The position numbers were made by a program, and so were the translations under genes. A stretch of DNA of 15,507 nt, from positions 1 to 15,507 of the forward strand of contig CAJUPW010000040.1 of the NCBI GenBank assembly GCA_910588635.1, given 5' to 3'. The notes beneath the pieces are model-generated. The model searched no databases, was not told the DNA's origin, and saw nothing but the letters and a program-made list of their open reading frames with translations. The stretch is from an uncultured Oscillospiraceae bacterium (lineage in GTDB: Bacteria > Bacillota > Clostridia > Oscillospirales > Oscillospiraceae). Below are positions 14,158 to 15,507 of the stretch, piece after piece; position 1 is the stretch's first letter, and each line of letters opens with the position of its first letter.

Positions 14158-14189
14158 TGGGAAACGTGTCCACACGAACACGCTTCCCA
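14158..14189 (-). terminator. Terminator-like hairpin in the leader of the 491-aa gene
   Basis: Arms 14158-14169 and 14178-14189 give a 12-bp stem with an 8-nt loop. One pair is A opposite C on the + strand but G-U in minus-strand RNA. AATTTTTATAT follows, then the GGAG of the next gene. It probably attenuates transcription leaving the VapD-like gene. Confidence 0.6.
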
Positions 14190-14190
14190 G

Positions 14191-14586
14191 CTATCGCTCC
14201 GGTACTTTTCTCTTTTGATGCCGCTCTCTCGGCACAGGCGGAGGGAGAAGTTCAGCGGGCGGCGCATCGGAGCGCAGCAGGCCCAAAAGGCTGTGCCGCG
14301 CCCCGATGTTCGTTGCCGTGATTTCCCTGACGCACTGGCGCAGCCAAGGGAGCTGTTCCGCCATCTTCTGGGTCAGGACAGCCACATCCAGCGCGGTCAG
14401 CTCCGCCATGGAGACATACACGGAATACTGCCCCCGCTCAAAGCCATTGGCCTCCATGAACCGCTGAATGTCTTTATAGGCCCGTTTGAAAAACTGCGGG
14501 TCCTGAACATTTTCCCTACGGGGGTAGTGCTTTTTCAGCGCATCCTGGCTCAGGTCAAAGGCGATTTGTTTTCTGCTCGTTCCCAT
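14191..14586 (-). CDS. VapD-like protein (Cas2-fold endoribonuclease family)
   Basis: From ATG 14586 the protein is 131 aa. Residues 7-105 resemble VapD: RKQIAFDLSQDALKKHYP with a conserved-looking Asp11 at the end of the first strand, AYKDIQRFMEANGFERGQYS leading into VYVS, and MAEQLPWLRQCVREITATNI. VapD proteins share the ferredoxin-like fold of Cas2, and some are RNA-cleaving toxins. A Pro/Arg/Lys-rich tail (106-131) is extra compared with the usual roughly 95 aa. The start codon follows the stop of the upstream 100-aa gene by 1 nt (TAG-C-ATG), so expression is coupled. A weak GGGGTG lies 9 nt upstream. Toxin activity is inferred only from the family. Confidence 0.7.
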   Translation of the reverse strand: MGTSRKQIAFDLSQDALKKHYPRRENVQDPQFFKRAYKDIQRFMEANGFERGQYSVYVSMAELTALDVAVLTQKMAEQLPWLRQCVREITATNIGARHSLLGLLRSDAPPAELLPPPVPRERHQKRKVPER

Positions 14587-14587
14587 G

Positions 14588-14890
14588 CTACACAGCACCC
14601 CGCACCTTTCCGGCCTGGGCGAGTATGTCCTCCTCGCCGTCCTCATCCTGCCAGACGCAGGAGGCGGCGCAGTCCATGAACCAGTCGGCTCGGAGTAGGG
14701 ACAGGATGATGTCCCACATACAGGCGAAGTCATCGCCGTGGCCCTTGTCCTCGAACGTCAGGATGTCGCCATGGGAAACGCAGGGGAAGCCGTGGGCGGC
14801 GAACAGGCTCTTTACTGTCCGATGCACATCCTCCAGCGCATGGCCCCGCCGCTCTACGGCTGCTTGGTCAAAGGAAAATTTCACTTTCAT
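14588..14890 (-). CDS. Hypothetical 100-aa acidic protein coupled to the VapD-like gene
   Basis: Not recognised. It begins MKVKFSFDQAAVERRGHALE and has a TFEDKGHGDDFACMWDIILS centre and a DCAASCVWQDEDGEEDILAQ stretch; it is acidic overall with three Cys. There are no membrane segments. The ATG at 14890 has AAGGAGG with a 7-nt spacer; a longer frame to 14944 passes through the promoter region. Its stop lies 1 nt before the VapD-like start, so the pair could be an antitoxin-toxin style unit, as with VapX-VapD, but no similarity to VapX is claimed. Confidence 0.75.
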   Translation of the reverse strand: MKVKFSFDQAAVERRGHALEDVHRTVKSLFAAHGFPCVSHGDILTFEDKGHGDDFACMWDIILSLLRADWFMDCAASCVWQDEDGEEDILAQAGKVRGAV

Positions 14891-14921
14891 TTTGCGCCCT
14901 CCTTTTTGTTTGGTAGCCCAT

Positions 14922-14930
14922 ATCATACCA
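14922..14930 (-). promoter_or_regulatory. Extended -10 promoter of the 100-aa/VapD-like pair
   Basis: In minus-strand reading TGGTATGAT forms an extended -10 (TGn plus TATGAT) about 31 nt before the ATG. The matching -35 position reads TGGATA, which is poor, as is common with extended -10 promoters. It would let this pair be transcribed apart from the methylase. Confidence 0.4.
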
Positions 14931-14953
14931 GCAAATTCCGGCAATATCCAGAT

Positions 14954-14972
14954 GAATCGGCAGACAGTCCGC
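14954..14972. repeat. Collapsed copy of the prgI-leader hairpin
   Basis: The 19 nt gaatcggcagacagtccgc match the prgI-leader hairpin at 3202-3236 exactly once 16 nt (loop and inner stem, 3216-3231) are taken out of the latter. It lies just after the methylase stop. Confidence 0.45.
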
Positions 14973-14974
14973 GG

Positions 14975-15507
14975 TCACGCCGCCTGCTCCAGCTCCCGCG
15001 CGATCCGCTCACTGGCAAGGCGGGCGTACTCGTCCGTGACTTCGATGCCGGTGGCGGTGTAGCCCTCCAGCACAGCGGCCAGGACGGTGGTGCCGGACCC
15101 GGCGAAGGGGTCCAGGATATGTCCACCCGGCTCGGTGATCTTCACAATGTCCCGCATGAGCTGGAGGGGTTTCTCCGTCAGGTGGATGCGGTTCTGGGGG
15201 TTGCCGTACTTGAACACCCCCGGCAGGCAGGGGACGGGGCGGCTGATGGGCATATCGCCGTTGGAGCCCCAGACGATGTACTCGGCCTGCTGCCGGAAGC
15301 GTCCCTTCTGGGGGCGGGAGTTGCCCTTGTCCCACACAGCGGTGCCGCGCCAGATCCACCCCGCCCACTGGAGGGCGTCCGAGGCGGCGGGGAGCTGCCG
15401 CCAGTCGATGAACATACACACCGGCGCACCGGGCTTGCACAGCTTCCGGGCATCCGCCAGCCACTCCGCCGCCCAGCGGGTCCAGGAGCGCTGATCCTTG
15501 GCGTCCC
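14975..15507 (-). CDS. Site-specific DNA methyltransferase (N4/N6 type), C-terminal part
   Basis: SAM-dependent DNA methylase, cut by the right window edge: the frame is open to 15505. The visible 177 residues include a WTRWAAEWLADARKLCKPGA segment, VCMFIDWRQLP, and the SAM-binding motif DPFAGSGTT near the C terminus after HLTEKPLQLMRDIVKITEPG. Having DPFAGSGTT at the C-terminal end implies the DPPY catalytic motif lies N-terminal, outside the window (beta-type order). No restriction endonuclease is visible, so it is probably an orphan or self-protective methylase, as often found on ICEs. The stop TGA is 14977-14975. An internal GTG at 15421 is not the true start. Confidence 0.92.
   Translation of the reverse strand, partial: DAKDQRSWTRWAAEWLADARKLCKPGAPVCMFIDWRQLPAASDALQWAGWIWRGTAVWDKGNSRPQKGRFRQQAEYIVWGSNGDMPISRPVPCLPGVFKYGNPQNRIHLTEKPLQLMRDIVKITEPGGHILDPFAGSGTTVLAAVLEGYTATGIEVTDEYARLASERIARELEQAA

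Noticed and set aside
12601..14679. A 692-codon open frame on + across the 491-aa and VapD-like genes
   Set aside because: It spans two genes and their regulatory gap and has no ribosome binding site or recognisable domain.
14588..14944. Longer versions of the 100-aa, VapD-like, mobC and VirB2/Maff2-like genes from upstream start codons
   Set aside because: Each has an internal ATG with better placed upstream sequence, and the extensions overlap promoters or neighbouring genes with unlikely residues.

Overview
The window looks like part of an integrative and conjugative element (ICE) of the Tn1549/CTn type from a GC-rich gut Clostridia (Oscillospiraceae/Lachnospiraceae-like). The reasons are the gene set and order (VirB4, PrgI, TrbL/VirB6, a VirB2/Maff2-like protein, VirD4/TraG, PcfB, relaxase, MobC, a PAPS-reductase-like protein, a conserved accessory protein, a DNA methylase), strong GC preference at third codon positions, and Gram-positive style GGAGG ribosome binding sites. 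No integrase, attachment site, rRNA or tRNA is visible, so both ends of the element lie outside.

Layout. 1-481: 3' part of a tag (3-methyladenine DNA glycosylase I) gene on +. 492-6585: minus-strand mating-pore block, read right to left as VirD4, VirB2/Maff2-like, TrbL, PrgI, VirB4. A short + strand membrane ORF sits between trbL and prgI. 6747-8985: PcfB and relaxase, overlapping. 9053-11134: a divergent Crp-family regulator/MATE exporter pair, with lower GC by eye, lying between relaxase and mobC. 11151-12246: mobC and a PAPS-reductase-like gene, overlapping. 12247-12657: a gene-poor stretch full of perfect inverted repeats, the best oriT candidate. 12658-15507: minus-strand accessory block read as DNA methylase (cut by the edge), a 100-aa protein, a VapD-like protein and a 491-aa ICE protein.

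How it works together (inference from families). MobC and the relaxase would nick oriT. PcfB and VirD4 would bring the relaxase-DNA complex to a channel built from TrbL, PrgI, the VirB2/Maff2-like protein and the ATPase VirB4. The methylase and perhaps the PAPS-reductase-like protein could protect transferred DNA. The tag and Crp/MATE genes look like cargo.

Most unusual points. (1) Minus-strand gene junctions that do not overlap repeatedly carry a hairpin just upstream of the next ribosome binding site. Three of these pair fully only in minus-strand RNA, through a G-U pair where the + strand has A opposite C. (2) One such hairpin (3202-3237) has a collapsed, loop-deleted copy at 14954-14972. 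(3) The hairpin-dense region 12247-12657 contains a nested hairpin and a + strand terminator with no + strand gene feeding it. (4) A membrane ORF lies antisense within the transfer operon and has no conventional start. (5) virD4 appears to start at a CTG, or to carry an early frameshift. (6) A palindrome lies where a class II activator site for the MATE gene would sit.
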